64,000 nt of DNA, taken from contig NZ_CP148752.1 in NCBI RefSeq assembly GCF_040448305.1, forward strand, positions 4,774,001-4,838,000, in the 5' to 3' direction. The notes under the pieces are model-generated. The model saw only the letters and a program-made list of their open reading frames with translations, ran no database searches and was not told where the DNA came from. This stretch comes from Pseudomonas fluorescens (GTDB lineage: Bacteria > Pseudomonadota > Gammaproteobacteria > Pseudomonadales > Pseudomonadaceae). Each line of letters starts with the position of its first letter. Within the stretch, counting starts at the first letter, position 1. The translations under genes and the position numbers were made by a program. Below are positions 43,962-52,483 of the stretch, piece after piece.

Positions 43962-45068
43962 TCAGATGCCGCTTTTCACGGTGCTCCAGACCCGGGTAAT
44001 CGCCCGCATGTCCTTGGTGTCCTGGGTCTTCTGCGGAAACAGCCGCTCGCGGGTTTGCGCGTCGGGGTAGATGGCCGGGTTGTCGCGCACAGCGGCGCTC
44101 AACAACGGCGTGGCTGCGGCGTTGCTGTTGGCGTAATTGATGAAGTCGCTCACGTCCGCCATCACCTGCGGTTGCATCAGATATTCGAGAAACTTGTGGG
44201 CATTGGCGACGTGGGGCGCGTCGGCGGGGATGTACATGTTGTCGAACCAGATCAGCGAGCCTTCCTTGGGGATAAAGTAGGCCAGGTCGATCTTCTTCTT
44301 GGCTTCCGCGGCGCGAGCCATGGCGGTGGCGTAGTCGCCTGACCAGGTCATGGCCATGCACACATCGCCGTTGGGCAGGCTGGTCAGGTAATTGACCGAG
44401 TCAAATTTGCGGATGTACGGCCGCACCGACAGCAGCAAGTCCTGGGCGGCTTTCAGATCCTCCGGTGCGGCGCTGCGCGGATCACGTCCCAGGTACTTCA
44501 GGGCCATGGGAATGACTTCGGTCGGGGCATCGAGCAGGGTCACGCCGCAATCGGCGAAGCGCGAGACGATCTTCGGATCGAAGATCATCGCCAGCGAGCC
44601 GATCGGCGCGTCCGGCATGCGTTCCTTGATCTTGTCAACGTTGTAGGTGACGCCGTTACTGCCCCAGGTATAAGGCGCCGAGTACGTGGTGCCCGGATCA
44701 TACCCTTGCAGATCCTCCAGGACTTTTGGGTCCAGGTTGGTCCAGCCCGGCAGCTGTTTCTTGTCCAGCGGCTGGAACACCTTGGCCTTGATCAGCGGTG
44801 GCGCGAGGGACGCGTTCAACACGATCAGGTCATAACCGGAGTGGCCGGTGAGCAATTTGGCCTGCACCGTTTCGTAGGCATCGAAGGTGTCGTAGACCAC
44901 CTTGATTCCGGTGGCCTTTTCGAAATCGGCGATGGTTTTTTCACCGATGTAGTCCGCCCAGTTGTACAGCCGCAGCGTATGGCTGTCGTCCACTTGAGCG
45001 GCGTAGGCATTCATTGTCAGCGGTACAACAAACAGACTGGAAATCACCTTAAGCAGCGTCTTGCCCAT
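43962..45068 (-). CDS. Periplasmic polyamine-type solute-binding protein (PotF/SpuD-like)
   Basis: A 368-residue binding protein with a signal peptide ending near AYAA. The mature N-terminus LRLYNWADYIGEKTIADFEKATGIKV is classic for PotD/PotF/SpuD proteins, as are TWGSNGVTYN and WFDNMYIP. It would capture putrescine, spermidine or a related amine for an ABC importer, but no permease or ATPase gene is beside it. First gene of the leftward set. ATG 45068 follows AAGGTG. Confidence 0.88.
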   Translation of the reverse strand: MGKTLLKVISSLFVVPLTMNAYAAQVDDSHTLRLYNWADYIGEKTIADFEKATGIKVVYDTFDAYETVQAKLLTGHSGYDLIVLNASLAPPLIKAKVFQPLDKKQLPGWTNLDPKVLEDLQGYDPGTTYSAPYTWGSNGVTYNVDKIKERMPDAPIGSLAMIFDPKIVSRFADCGVTLLDAPTEVIPMALKYLGRDPRSAAPEDLKAAQDLLLSVRPYIRKFDSVNYLTSLPNGDVCMAMTWSGDYATAMARAAEAKKKIDLAYFIPKEGSLIWFDNMYIPADAPHVANAHKFLEYLMQPQVMADVSDFINYANSNAAATPLLSAAVRDNPAIYPDAQTRERLFPQKTQDTKDMRAITRVWSTVKSGI

Positions 45069-45184
45069 AGCAAATGCACCTTATAGCGAGTTCGGCTCTG
45101 GATGAGCGGATGCCCTCACTATTGGTGGATTCGCCGGGCGCGGCCATACCCCGAATGGGTGTGTGTCGCTTTTGGCACACCGGC

Positions 45185-45223
45185 ATGGCAAAAAGCGGCA
45201 GTGCAGTTGACCCGTTTTGCCAT
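45185..45223. promoter_or_regulatory. Perfect 9-bp inverted repeat in divergent region
   Basis: ATGGCAAAA (45185-45193) and TTTTGCCAT (45215-45223), 21 bp apart (start-to-start 30 bp, near three helical turns). It sits between the binding-protein gene and the enoyl-CoA isomerase-like gene, 62 bp before the latter and 117 bp before the former. A related TTTTGGCA occurs at 45170. Probable operator for a regulator of this locus. Confidence 0.5.
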
Positions 45224-45284
45224 AGATCCGGAGTTTGTCCGGCGCTTAAAGTGGCAGCCCTGAACCGACCCTGCAGAGCCTGCG

Positions 45285-46067
45285 ATGACCGACCTGATCA
45301 AACACGAGCAACGCGACGGCGTGTTGACGCTGACCATCGACCGCCCGGACAAGCTCAATGCGCTGAACAACGCCATGTACACGCAACTGGCCGAGCTGTT
45401 GCTGGCCGCCGACGAAGACTCGCAGATCGGCGTGATCATCCTCACCGGTGGCCCGGCCTGCTTCACCAGCGGCAATGACCTGGTGGATTTCCTGCAGAAT
45501 CCGCCGACTCATCTGGACGCCCCGGCGTTCCACCTGATGAAGGTCGTCACGCGCCTGCAAAAACCGCTGATCGCGGCAGTCTGCGGGGCGGCCATCGGCA
45601 TTGGCACCACCTTGCTGCTGCATTGCGATCAGGTACTGGTCACCCGCAACGCCAAGTTGCGCATGCCGTTCGTCAACATCGGCCTGTGCCCCGAATTCGG
45701 CGCCAGCCTGTTGCTGCCCCGCCTGCTCGGCCATGCCCGCGCCGCGAGCTTGCTGCTGTTGGGCAACGGCCTGGACGGCAACGAAGCGGTGGCCTGGGGC
45801 CTGGCCAACGAAGCCTTCGATAACGGCACACAATGCCTGGCGGCGGCGACAAAAATCGCCCAGCGCTTCCTGGCCATGCCCCAGCAAGCCCTGCGCCAGT
45901 CCCGGCAGCTGATGAAACAGGCTTCCCTGGCCGAACTGGAAACCTCCCTGCGCGAAGAAAACACGCTGTTCATTCAGCGCCTGAATACCGACGAGGCGAA
46001 AACCGCCTTGAACGCCCTGCTCAATCGCAGTACAGATAAGAATCCACCGAAAGGAAACCAGCCATGA
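45285..46067 (+). CDS. Enoyl-CoA hydratase/isomerase family protein, isomerase-like
   Basis: Crotonase-fold protein of 260 residues. At the two hydratase glutamate positions it has Thr (IGIGTTLLL) and Val (MPFVNIG), so simple hydration is unlikely. Instead a Glu occurs in GLCPEFGASLLLPRLLG, the place of the catalytic acid in delta3-delta2 enoyl-CoA isomerases. It most likely moves a double bond in an unsaturated acyl-CoA. Its stop overlaps the thiolase start by four bases (ATGA). Confidence 0.85.
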   Translation: MTDLIKHEQRDGVLTLTIDRPDKLNALNNAMYTQLAELLLAADEDSQIGVIILTGGPACFTSGNDLVDFLQNPPTHLDAPAFHLMKVVTRLQKPLIAAVCGAAIGIGTTLLLHCDQVLVTRNAKLRMPFVNIGLCPEFGASLLLPRLLGHARAASLLLLGNGLDGNEAVAWGLANEAFDNGTQCLAAATKIAQRFLAMPQQALRQSRQLMKQASLAELETSLREENTLFIQRLNTDEAKTALNALLNRSTDKNPPKGNQP

Positions 46068-47245
46068 ACACTCCAGAAATCTACGTCGTCAGCGCCGCCC
46101 GTACCGCCATCGGTACATTCGGCGGTTCGCTCAAGGATGTGCCACTGGCCGACCTCGCGACCACGGCCGTGAAAGCCGCCCTGGAGCGAGCCGCCGTGGA
46201 TCCGGCGCTCGTTGGCCATCTGGTGATGGGCAACGTGATCCCGACCGAAACCCGCGATGCCTACATCTCCCGCGTCGCGGCGATGAACGCCGGCATTCCG
46301 AAGGAAACCCCGGCCTACAACGTCAACCGCCTCTGCGGTTCGGGCCTGCAAGCGATCATCAACGCCGCCCAGACCCTGATGCTCGGCGATGCCGACATCG
46401 TCGTCGGTGCCGGTGCCGAATCCATGAGCCGCGGTCCGTACCTGATGCCGAGCGCCCGTTGGGGTTCGCGCATGGGCAACGCCCAGGTCATCGACTACAT
46501 GCTCGGCATCCTGCATGACCCCTTCCATGGCATCCACATGGGCATCACCGCCGAGAACGTCGCCGCGCGCAACGGCATCACCCGCGAAATGCAGGACGCC
46601 CTGGCTTTCGAAGACCAGCAACGCGCCGCCCACGCGATTGCCAACGGCTACTTCAGCGAGCAGATCGCGACCGTGGAAATCCAGGATCGCAAAGGCGTAA
46701 AACTGTTCAGCGTCGACGAACATCCGCGCGCCACGTCCCTGGAACAACTGGCTGCGATGAAGCCTGCGTTCAAGAAGGACGGTTCGGTCACCGCCGGCAA
46801 CGCCTCGGGCCTCAACGACGGCGCCGCCGCACTGGTCATGGCCAGCGGCAACGCAGTGCAGGCCAACAACCTGAAACCCCTCGCCCGCCTGGTCAGCTAC
46901 GCCCACGCCGGCGTCGAGCCGGAATTCATGGGCCTGGGCCCGATCCCGGCCACGCGCCTGGCACTCAAGCGCGCCGGCCTGACCGTCGCCGACCTGGACG
47001 TGATCGAAGCCAACATCGCCTTCGCCGCCCAGGCCTGCGCCGTCAGCCAGGAACTGGACCTCGACCCGGCCAAGGTCAACCCGAACGGTTCGGGCATCGC
47101 CCTGGGCCACCCGGTGGGCGCGACCGGCGCAATCATCGCCACCAAGGCCATCCACGAACTGCACCGCACCGGCGGCCGTTACGCGCTGGTGACCATGTGC
47201 ATCGGTGGTGGCCAGGGGATTGCGGCGATTTTCGAACGCGTCTAA
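46064..47245 (+). CDS. Acetyl-CoA C-acyltransferase (thiolase)
   Basis: A 393-residue thiolase cleaving 3-oxoacyl-CoA to acetyl-CoA and a shortened acyl-CoA, or the reverse. Catalytic Cys in NRLCGSG (near residue 90), His in GHPVGATG and Cys in VTMCIGGGQG are all present. The usual NEAF motif reads NIAF (EANIAFAAQ): the Asn is kept, the Glu is Ile. Most like PhbA/BktB-type enzymes. Coupled to the isomerase-like gene and followed by a strong terminator, so a two-gene operon. Confidence 0.9.
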   Translation: MNTPEIYVVSAARTAIGTFGGSLKDVPLADLATTAVKAALERAAVDPALVGHLVMGNVIPTETRDAYISRVAAMNAGIPKETPAYNVNRLCGSGLQAIINAAQTLMLGDADIVVGAGAESMSRGPYLMPSARWGSRMGNAQVIDYMLGILHDPFHGIHMGITAENVAARNGITREMQDALAFEDQQRAAHAIANGYFSEQIATVEIQDRKGVKLFSVDEHPRATSLEQLAAMKPAFKKDGSVTAGNASGLNDGAAALVMASGNAVQANNLKPLARLVSYAHAGVEPEFMGLGPIPATRLALKRAGLTVADLDVIEANIAFAAQACAVSQELDLDPAKVNPNGSGIALGHPVGATGAIIATKAIHELHRTGGRYALVTMCIGGGQGIAAIFERV

Positions 47246-47260
47246 GCAATAGCTGTAACA

Positions 47261-47295
47261 AAGGCCGGTGATCGCGCAGATCACCGGCCTTTTTC
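47261..47295 (+). terminator. Rho-independent terminator after the thiolase
   Basis: A 13-bp perfect stem AAGGCCGGTGATC/GATCACCGGCCTT with a five-base loop, running into five T residues, 15 bases after the thiolase stop. Confidence 0.9.
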
Positions 47296-47318
47296 ATTCC
47301 AGCAGACCAGTAGCGATT

Positions 47319-47426
47319 CCCTGTGGGAGCGAGCTTGCTCCGGGCGGCGTTCCGACGATGGCGGCCGTTCAGTCGGCAAAGATGTTGCCTGACACACCGC
47401 TATCGCGAGCAGGCTCGCTCCCACAG
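47319..47426. repeat. Chimeric REPIN
   Basis: The right arm is the ordinary TCGCGAGCAGGCTCGCTCCCACAG. The left arm begins GTGGGAGCGAGCTTGCTC but then reads CGGGCGGCGTTCCGACGATGG instead of GCGAT, a sequence belonging to another Pseudomonas repeat type. It looks like a recombinant of two repeat families. Confidence 0.8.
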
Positions 47427-47565
47427 TCGTTATTCTTCGAATTCAACATCTGATCCCCTCTCATTTATCACCTGACGACCGGCAGCAAAAACCATTTGCC
47501 ACAAAATATTACATACGTCATATTACGATCATCATAATTGACCGCCGCCCCACAGGTATCCCTCC

Positions 47566-48687
47566 ATGACCAGCATGCCCACCGTTGAACCCGACCTGGC
47601 TGCCCCGGTGACTGCCGCCAAACCTCCCCTGCTCAAACGCCTGCTGTTGCCAACCGTGGGCATCGCAGCACTGGTGCTGGCCGGGATGTATGGCACGCAT
47701 TGGTGGAGTGCCGGGCGCTTCATCGAGGAAACCGACGATGCCTACATCGGCGGTGATGTGACGGTGATCGGGCCGAAGGTGGCGGGTTACATCGACGAAG
47801 TGCTGGTGGCCGATAACCAGAAGGTCAAGGCCGGTGACGTACTGATCCGTCTCGATTCGCGCGACTACCGCGCCAACCTGGCCAAGGCCGAAGGCGCAGT
47901 GGCCGCCCAGGAGGCCCTGCTGGCCAACCTCGACGCCACCGAACAACTGCAACAGGCCGTCATCGGCCAGGCCCGCGCCGGCATCGACGCCGCTGGTGCC
48001 GAAACCGCCCGTTCGCGGGATGACGATGCTCGCTACAAAAAACTGGTGATCACCAACGCGGTCTCGGTGGAAAGCGCCCAGCGAGCCAACACCACGTTCA
48101 AGACGGCTCAGGCCCAAAGCAACCGCGCCCAGGCTGAACTGCTGGCCGCGCAACGTCAGTTGAATGTGATCGATACCCAGAAACAACAAGCCCGAGCCGC
48201 CTTGATCCAGGCCAAGGCCGAGCGTGACCTGGCGCAATTGAATGTCGGCTACACCGAACTGAAGGCGCCGGTTGACGGTGTGATCGGCAATCGCCGGGCA
48301 CGGGTCGGCGCCTATGCCCAGGCCGGCTCGCAATTGCTCTCGGTGGTGCCGACCCGCGGTCTGTGGGTCGATGCCAACTTCAAGGAAGACCAACTGGCGC
48401 ACATGGTGCCGGGGCAACGGGTGGTGATCCGTGCCGACGTGCTGTCGGGGCAGGAATTCCATGGTCACCTGGACAGCCTCGCCCCCGCCAGCGGTTCGCA
48501 ATTCAGTGTGTTGCCGCCGGAAAACGCCACTGGCAACTTCACCAAGATCGTGCAGAGGGTGCCAGTGCGGATTCACCTCGATCCGGCCGACAGTGTGCTC
48601 GGCCACTTGCGTCCGGGGTTGTCGGTGACCGCTGAAGTGGACACGCGCAAGGAGCCTGAAGCACCAGCCGTGGCCAGCGCGCCATGA
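47566..48687 (+). CDS. EmrA/HlyD-type membrane fusion protein
   Basis: Periplasmic adaptor of 373 residues for a DHA2 drug exporter. One N-terminal TM (about residues 25-43), then TDDAYIGGDVTVIGPKVAGYI, the lipoyl-like half ADNQKVKAGDVLIRLDSRDY, a coiled coil (about 100-210), and the second lipoyl half YTELKAPVDGVIGNRRARVGAY. Typical EmrA architecture. It overlaps the exporter gene by four bases (ATGA). Confidence 0.9.
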   Translation: MTSMPTVEPDLAAPVTAAKPPLLKRLLLPTVGIAALVLAGMYGTHWWSAGRFIEETDDAYIGGDVTVIGPKVAGYIDEVLVADNQKVKAGDVLIRLDSRDYRANLAKAEGAVAAQEALLANLDATEQLQQAVIGQARAGIDAAGAETARSRDDDARYKKLVITNAVSVESAQRANTTFKTAQAQSNRAQAELLAAQRQLNVIDTQKQQARAALIQAKAERDLAQLNVGYTELKAPVDGVIGNRRARVGAYAQAGSQLLSVVPTRGLWVDANFKEDQLAHMVPGQRVVIRADVLSGQEFHGHLDSLAPASGSQFSVLPPENATGNFTKIVQRVPVRIHLDPADSVLGHLRPGLSVTAEVDTRKEPEAPAVASAP

Positions 48688-50276
48688 ACCGCGCCCTCGC
48701 CGCCCCGGCACAACCGTTCAATGCCGCGAACATGGCGACGGCGACCAAGGTCTTCGCCTTTGCCAGCATGTGCATCGGCATGTTCATTGCGCTGCTGGAT
48801 ATCCAGATTGTCTCGGCGTCGCTGCGTGACATCGGCGGCGGGCTCTCCGCTGGCACCGACGAAACCGCGTGGGTGCAAACCAGCTACCTGATCGCCGAAA
48901 TCATCGTGATCCCTCTGTCGGGCTGGCTGTCCCGGGTGTTTTCCACGCGCTGGCTGTTTTGTGCGTCGGCAGTGGGTTTCACTCTGACCAGCCTGCTGTG
49001 CGGCGTGGCCTGGAACATCCAGAGCATGATTACCTTCCGTGCCCTGCAAGGGTTTCTGGGCGGCTCGATGATTCCACTGGTGTTCACCACGGCCTTCGTG
49101 TTCTTCACCGGCAAGCAACGGGTGATCGCCGCCGCGACCATCGGCGCGGTAGCCTCATTGGCACCGACCCTGGGACCGGTGATCGGTGGCTGGATCACCG
49201 ACATATCGTCCTGGCACTGGCTGTTCTACATCAACCTGGTCCCCGGCATCTTTGTCGCCGTGGCCGTACCGATGCTGGTAAAAATCGACCAGCCGGAACT
49301 GTCGCTGCTCAAAGGCGCGGATTACTTGAGCATGGTGTTTCTGGCGCTGTTCCTCGGTTGCCTGGAATACACCCTTGAAGAAGGCCCGCGCTGGAACTGG
49401 TTCAGCGACCGCACGATCCTGACCACCGCGTGGATCAGCGGCCTGGCCGGGCTGGCGTTCATCGGCCGGACCCTGCATGTGGCCAATCCGATTGTCGATC
49501 TGCGCGCCTTGAAGGACCGCAATTTTGCCCTCGGCTGTTTCTTCTCGTTCGTCACCGGCATCGGCCTGTTCGCCACCATTTACCTGACGCCGCTGTTCCT
49601 CGGCCGGGTGCGTGGCTACGGAGCGCTGGACATTGGTCTGGCGGTTTTCTCCACCGGGGTGTTCCAGATCATGGCGATTCCGCTGTATGCCTTTCTGGCC
49701 AACCGCATCGACCTGCGCTGGATCATGATGACCGGCCTCGGGCTGTTCGCCTTGTCGATGTGGGATTTCAGCCCGATCACCCATGACTGGGGGGCCAAGG
49801 AATTGATGCTGCCACAAGCCTTGCGCGGGATTGCCCAGCAATTGGCGGTGCCGCCAACTGTGACCTTGACCCTCGGCGGCCTGGCGCCGGCACGGCTCAA
49901 GCATGCGTCGGGGTTGTTCAATCTGATGCGCAACCTGGGCGGGGCTATCGGCATTGCCGCCTGCGCGACCATCCTCAACGACCGCACCAACCTGCATTTC
50001 ACCCGGCTGGCGGAGAACCTCAACAGCACCAACGAGGCGCTCAACCAATGGCTGTCCCAAGTCGGTAACAACTTTGCCGCTCTCGGTCAGGGCGGTGACG
50101 CCGGGGTCACCGCCAGCCTGCATCAGCTATGGTTGCTGACCTACCGCGAAGCCCAGACGCAAACCTATGGCGACGCGTTCCTGATGATCATGGTCTGCTT
50201 CATTATCGCCACGGCGATGGTGCCCCTGATGCGCAAGGTGCAACCACCGGCCGCGCCGAGCGCCGATGCTCATTGA
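48684..50276 (+). CDS. DHA2-family MFS multidrug exporter (EmrB-like)
   Basis: Inner-membrane proton-driven exporter of 530 residues with 14 TM segments. Family motifs are LLDIQIVSASLRDI in TM1, WVQTSYLIAEIIVIPLSGWLSRVFSTR around loop 2-3 and GPVIGGWITD in TM5. With the adaptor it would pump hydrophobic compounds through an outer-membrane channel encoded elsewhere. The cognate regulator is not evident next to the pair. Confidence 0.92.
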   Translation: MNRALAAPAQPFNAANMATATKVFAFASMCIGMFIALLDIQIVSASLRDIGGGLSAGTDETAWVQTSYLIAEIIVIPLSGWLSRVFSTRWLFCASAVGFTLTSLLCGVAWNIQSMITFRALQGFLGGSMIPLVFTTAFVFFTGKQRVIAAATIGAVASLAPTLGPVIGGWITDISSWHWLFYINLVPGIFVAVAVPMLVKIDQPELSLLKGADYLSMVFLALFLGCLEYTLEEGPRWNWFSDRTILTTAWISGLAGLAFIGRTLHVANPIVDLRALKDRNFALGCFFSFVTGIGLFATIYLTPLFLGRVRGYGALDIGLAVFSTGVFQIMAIPLYAFLANRIDLRWIMMTGLGLFALSMWDFSPITHDWGAKELMLPQALRGIAQQLAVPPTVTLTLGGLAPARLKHASGLFNLMRNLGGAIGIAACATILNDRTNLHFTRLAENLNSTNEALNQWLSQVGNNFAALGQGGDAGVTASLHQLWLLTYREAQTQTYGDAFLMIMVCFIIATAMVPLMRKVQPPAAPSADAH

Positions 50277-50288
50277 TACTTGTACAGG

Positions 50289-50729
50289 TCAGGCTTGGGG
50301 CATTTTGCGGAAGCCGATGGCCAGGCGGTTCCAGGCGTTGATGGTGGTGATGGCGACGGTCAGGTCGACCAGTTCCTTGGCATCGAACTGTGCGGCAGCC
50401 AGTTCATAGTCTTCGTCCGGGGCATGGGTCTGGCTGATCAGGGTCAGGGATTCAGTCCAGGCCAGGGCGGCGCGTTCACGCTCGGTGAAGAACGGCGTTT
50501 CGCGCCAGGCCGACAGTGTCGCCAGGCGACGCTCGGACTCACCGCCCTTGCGGGCATCGGCGCTGTGCATGTCCAGGCAGAAGGCGCAGCCGTTGATTTG
50601 CGAGGTGCGCAGCTTGACCAGTTCGATCAGGTTTTTTTCCAGCGGCAGTTTCGACACCGCTGTTTCCAGGGCGATCATCGCCTTGAGGGCATCAGGGGAA
50701 GCGGTGTAGAAATCGATACGGGGTTTCAT
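50289..50729 (-). CDS. AhpD-like carboxymuconolactone decarboxylase family protein
   Basis: All-helical protein of 146 residues with the redox motif CAFC and nearby His (NGCAFCLDMHSADARKGGE), preceded by LVKLRTSQ, as in alkylhydroperoxidase-like (YciW/AhpD core) proteins. Probably a small peroxidase or disulfide reductase. Convergent with the exporter gene, 12 bp apart. ATG 50729 follows CTGGAG. Confidence 0.88.
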   Translation of the reverse strand: MKPRIDFYTASPDALKAMIALETAVSKLPLEKNLIELVKLRTSQINGCAFCLDMHSADARKGGESERRLATLSAWRETPFFTERERAALAWTESLTLISQTHAPDEDYELAAAQFDAKELVDLTVAITTINAWNRLAIGFRKMPQA

Positions 50730-50820
50730 GGTGTGCTCCAGGGCAAGTGAGTGTGTGACTACGTTAGTCCTGCGACCTGGTTACTCAAATAGCCAATCTT
50801 CCAGAAGTCGAGGAGGCCAT

Positions 50821-52263
50821 TCACACGCGATTGCGCAACCACTGCAAAAAGCCCTTTTTCGCCACCGCCACCGGCAGGTCCTGAGTCAGGGTTTTCGCTT
50901 TGAGCAGCCGGTAATCGAGCAAGGTTTTCATTGCATCGCTGATGTCCTGACGGGCATCCAGGCATGGCTTGAGGTATTCCTTTTCGATGCGGTACAGGCC
51001 ACAGAAGGTCTTGGCGGTAAACCGCGCAGGCACCGAACTGTCGTCCAGGATGCCGGCCTCGCCGATCACCTCTCCGGGCCCCATGCGGCCTGATTCGAAC
51101 GGCGAGCCATGACGGGTCAGCGTCACGCTGACCACCCCGGACTCGATGATGAACAGGTGATCACTGACCTCCCCCGCCTCCAGGATCGTTTCCCCGGCGC
51201 GGAACGATTGCAAGGTCATGTTCTGGCTGAAGGTGTCTTTCTCTTCCTGGCGCAGGGTGGAGAAAATCGGCGAGCTGTCGAGCAATGCCCGGGCCCGCGA
51301 CAGGTTGCCTGGCGGATTGGGTTCCACGCTCGACAGCAGGTTGACGCCGGACGCCTGCAAGTGCCGGTAGGCCAGGTCGAACAGTTGATTGCGCACTGAA
51401 CGCTTCTGGTCCATCTGCGCGACAAATCCGCTGATTTCATAGACCACGCCGGTGTTGCTGGCACTTTTCATGCCGACGCTCGGCGACGGAGTGTCCAGCA
51501 GAAAGCGGCAACCCTGCATGGCCCGTTCCAGGGCTTCGATCACCGTGTTCGGCCGCGCGTGCGGGCTCACTTCCAATGAAACGGAGATGCCGAACATATC
51601 GCTCGGCCGACTGAAATTGATGATCTTGGCCTTGGCGGCCAGGGAGTTGGGAATCACCGCCATGCACCCCTGGGCGGTCTGCAGGCGCGTGGCACGCCAG
51701 TCGATGTCGGTGACCCGGCCTTCCATGCCATCGATGGAGATGTAGTCATCCAGTTGGTAGGGTTTGGTGGTGTTCAGGACGATCCCGGAGAACACGTCGC
51801 TGAGGGTACTTTGCAAGGCCAGGCCGACAATGATCGCCAACGCGCCGGACGTCGCCAGCACGCCCTTGACCGGCAGATCGAGCACATAGGCCAGGGCGGC
51901 AATCACCGCGATCAGGAAAATCACCGCACCGAGCAAGTCCTGAAGCAACCGCCCGGTATGCCCGACCCGTTGCATCATCACCGCGCCGATCAGCACGGTC
52001 AGGGTCCGCGCACCGAACAACCACCAGCCGATCTGCAAGCCGGTGGCCGCCAGATGCAAGGGTACGTTATCAGGCCAGGGCGGCGGCTCCATCGGGTTCA
52101 GGCCTTCGTTGAACAACAGGAGGCTGAACAACGAAAAAATCACCACCCGCACCAACAGCCGCCAGGCGCTGCCAAAGGCACTGAGCAAGTACCACAACCC
52201 AAGGTCGATCAGGATCAGCGCCAGTGCGCAGATCAGCGGGTGTTCGGTGAGCAATGACAGCAT
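50821..52263 (-). CDS. MscS-family channel with C-terminal cyclic-nucleotide-binding domain
   Basis: A 480-residue protein of the bacterial cyclic-nucleotide-gated MscS type. The N-terminal half has four or five TM segments ending in the pore-lining helix GVLATSGALAIIVGLALQSTLSDVFSGI, then the MscS beta domain (DDYISIDGMEGRVTDIDWRATRLQT). The last 140 residues form a CNB fold with a phosphate-cassette-like GPGEVIGEAGILDDSSVPARF. ATG 52263 follows GGAG; longer readings start in the upstream REPIN side and are not used. Likely a ligand-gated rather than tension-gated channel. Confidence 0.87.
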   Translation of the reverse strand: MLSLLTEHPLICALALILIDLGLWYLLSAFGSAWRLLVRVVIFSLFSLLLFNEGLNPMEPPPWPDNVPLHLAATGLQIGWWLFGARTLTVLIGAVMMQRVGHTGRLLQDLLGAVIFLIAVIAALAYVLDLPVKGVLATSGALAIIVGLALQSTLSDVFSGIVLNTTKPYQLDDYISIDGMEGRVTDIDWRATRLQTAQGCMAVIPNSLAAKAKIINFSRPSDMFGISVSLEVSPHARPNTVIEALERAMQGCRFLLDTPSPSVGMKSASNTGVVYEISGFVAQMDQKRSVRNQLFDLAYRHLQASGVNLLSSVEPNPPGNLSRARALLDSSPIFSTLRQEEKDTFSQNMTLQSFRAGETILEAGEVSDHLFIIESGVVSVTLTRHGSPFESGRMGPGEVIGEAGILDDSSVPARFTAKTFCGLYRIEKEYLKPCLDARQDISDAMKTLLDYRLLKAKTLTQDLPVAVAKKGFLQWLRNRV

Positions 52264-52372
52264 CAAGCAACTCCAGCCAGGGCCAATAACGCGAAGATCG
52301 CATGGATTGGCCATAGTGTAGGAGCAATTGATTTGGCGGGATGAACACCCTCCCAAAAACACCACAAAACCA

Positions 52373-52464
52373 ATGTGGGAGCGAGCCTGCTCGCGAAGGC
52401 GGCCTGACAGTCACTGCAACAGTGTCTGTTTTACCGTCATCGCGAGCAGGCTCGCTCCCACAGG
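52373..52464. repeat. REPIN
   Basis: Facing GTGGGAGCGAGCCTGCTCGCGA units between the MscS-type gene promoter and the 3' end of the first YcaC-like gene. Confidence 0.9.
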
Positions 52465-52483
52465 GGAAAGCGTGTTGGCTGGA

